Source: Pelomyxa schiedti (lineage: Eukaryota; Evosea; Pelobiontida; Pelomyxidae). From it: a DNA stretch of 23,154 bases. Shown here piece by piece: positions 23,145 to 23,154 of the stretch. The stretch is taken from NCBI GenBank assembly GCA_020536535.1, contig JAHLWZ010001060.1, forward strand, positions 1-23,154, given 5' to 3'. Each line of letters begins with the position of its first letter. Position 1 is the first letter of the stretch. The notes beneath the pieces are model-generated. The model was not told the origin of the DNA. It did not search any database and was given only the letters and a program-made list of their open reading frames with translations. Both the position numbers and the translations under genes were made by a program.

Positions 23145-23154
23145 TCAAGAGGCA
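23145..23154 (-). CDS. 3' end of a second, diverged Rab-type gene (truncated by the window)
   Basis: Only the last codons are present: reading leftward from 23154, one base of a codon, then GCC TCT TGA, matching the Ala-Ser-stop ending of the complete Rab gene. The identification rests on the continued similarity of the 3' flank (23085-23144) to that of the complete Rab gene, including an 18-base identical run. The flank has diverged by substitutions and a roughly 8-10 base gap, so this is a paralogue and not a third arm of the palindrome. The rest of the gene lies beyond the window. Confidence 0.6.

Overview
This is nuclear DNA from a compact eukaryotic genome. Five gene regions are interrupted by very short spliceosomal introns: 37 placed introns of 38-70 nt, with GT or once GC donors and AG acceptors, every one restoring frame and family-conserved sequence. 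The proteins (Rab1-type GTPase, MORN-repeat protein kinase, calponin-homology protein, alanine aminotransferase) and the kinase active-site spelling HRDLTSNN fit a free-living or anaerobic protist. An amoebozoan is my best guess, but that is inference only.

The dominant feature is structural. Positions 1-22876 form one giant inverted repeat with no spacer. The axis lies between 11438 and 11439, inside CTCGCGAG, and position x on one arm pairs with 22877-x on the other. I see no difference between the arms, even in homopolymers and microsatellites. Every gene therefore occurs twice, in mirror order. A fold-back sequencing or assembly artefact is the leading explanation. A very recent real palindrome (fold-back duplication, hairpin-ended chromosome, breakage-fusion) is the alternative. 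Only the last 278 bases (22877-23154) are single copy here.

Layout of one arm, outside to axis (left-arm coordinates):
- Rab1-like GTPase (+, 60-1003).
- Coiled-coil protein with a C-terminal fimbrin-type CH domain (-, 1140-2434), converging on the Rab gene.
- GC-rich hypothetical coding region (-, 2473-3170), probably the 5' part of the CH gene or a separate small gene.
- A short divergent promoter.
- A 12-exon gene fusing about ten MORN repeats, a coiled coil and a TKL-like kinase (+, 3258-6448).
- Alanine aminotransferase (-, 6519-8720), 15 exons, converging on the kinase gene.
- Small Met/Gly/Pro-rich protein (-, 8996-9554).
- A 456-bp TIR-bearing element resembling a MITE (9861-10316).
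- About 1.1 kb of unassigned DNA reaching the axis.

The right arm repeats this in reverse, on opposite strands. Outside it, the last bases are the final codons and 3' flank of a second, diverged Rab gene, tandem to the first. Several genes touch membrane traffic and the cytoskeleton (Rab1, CH protein, MORN kinase), but nothing here shows that they act together.
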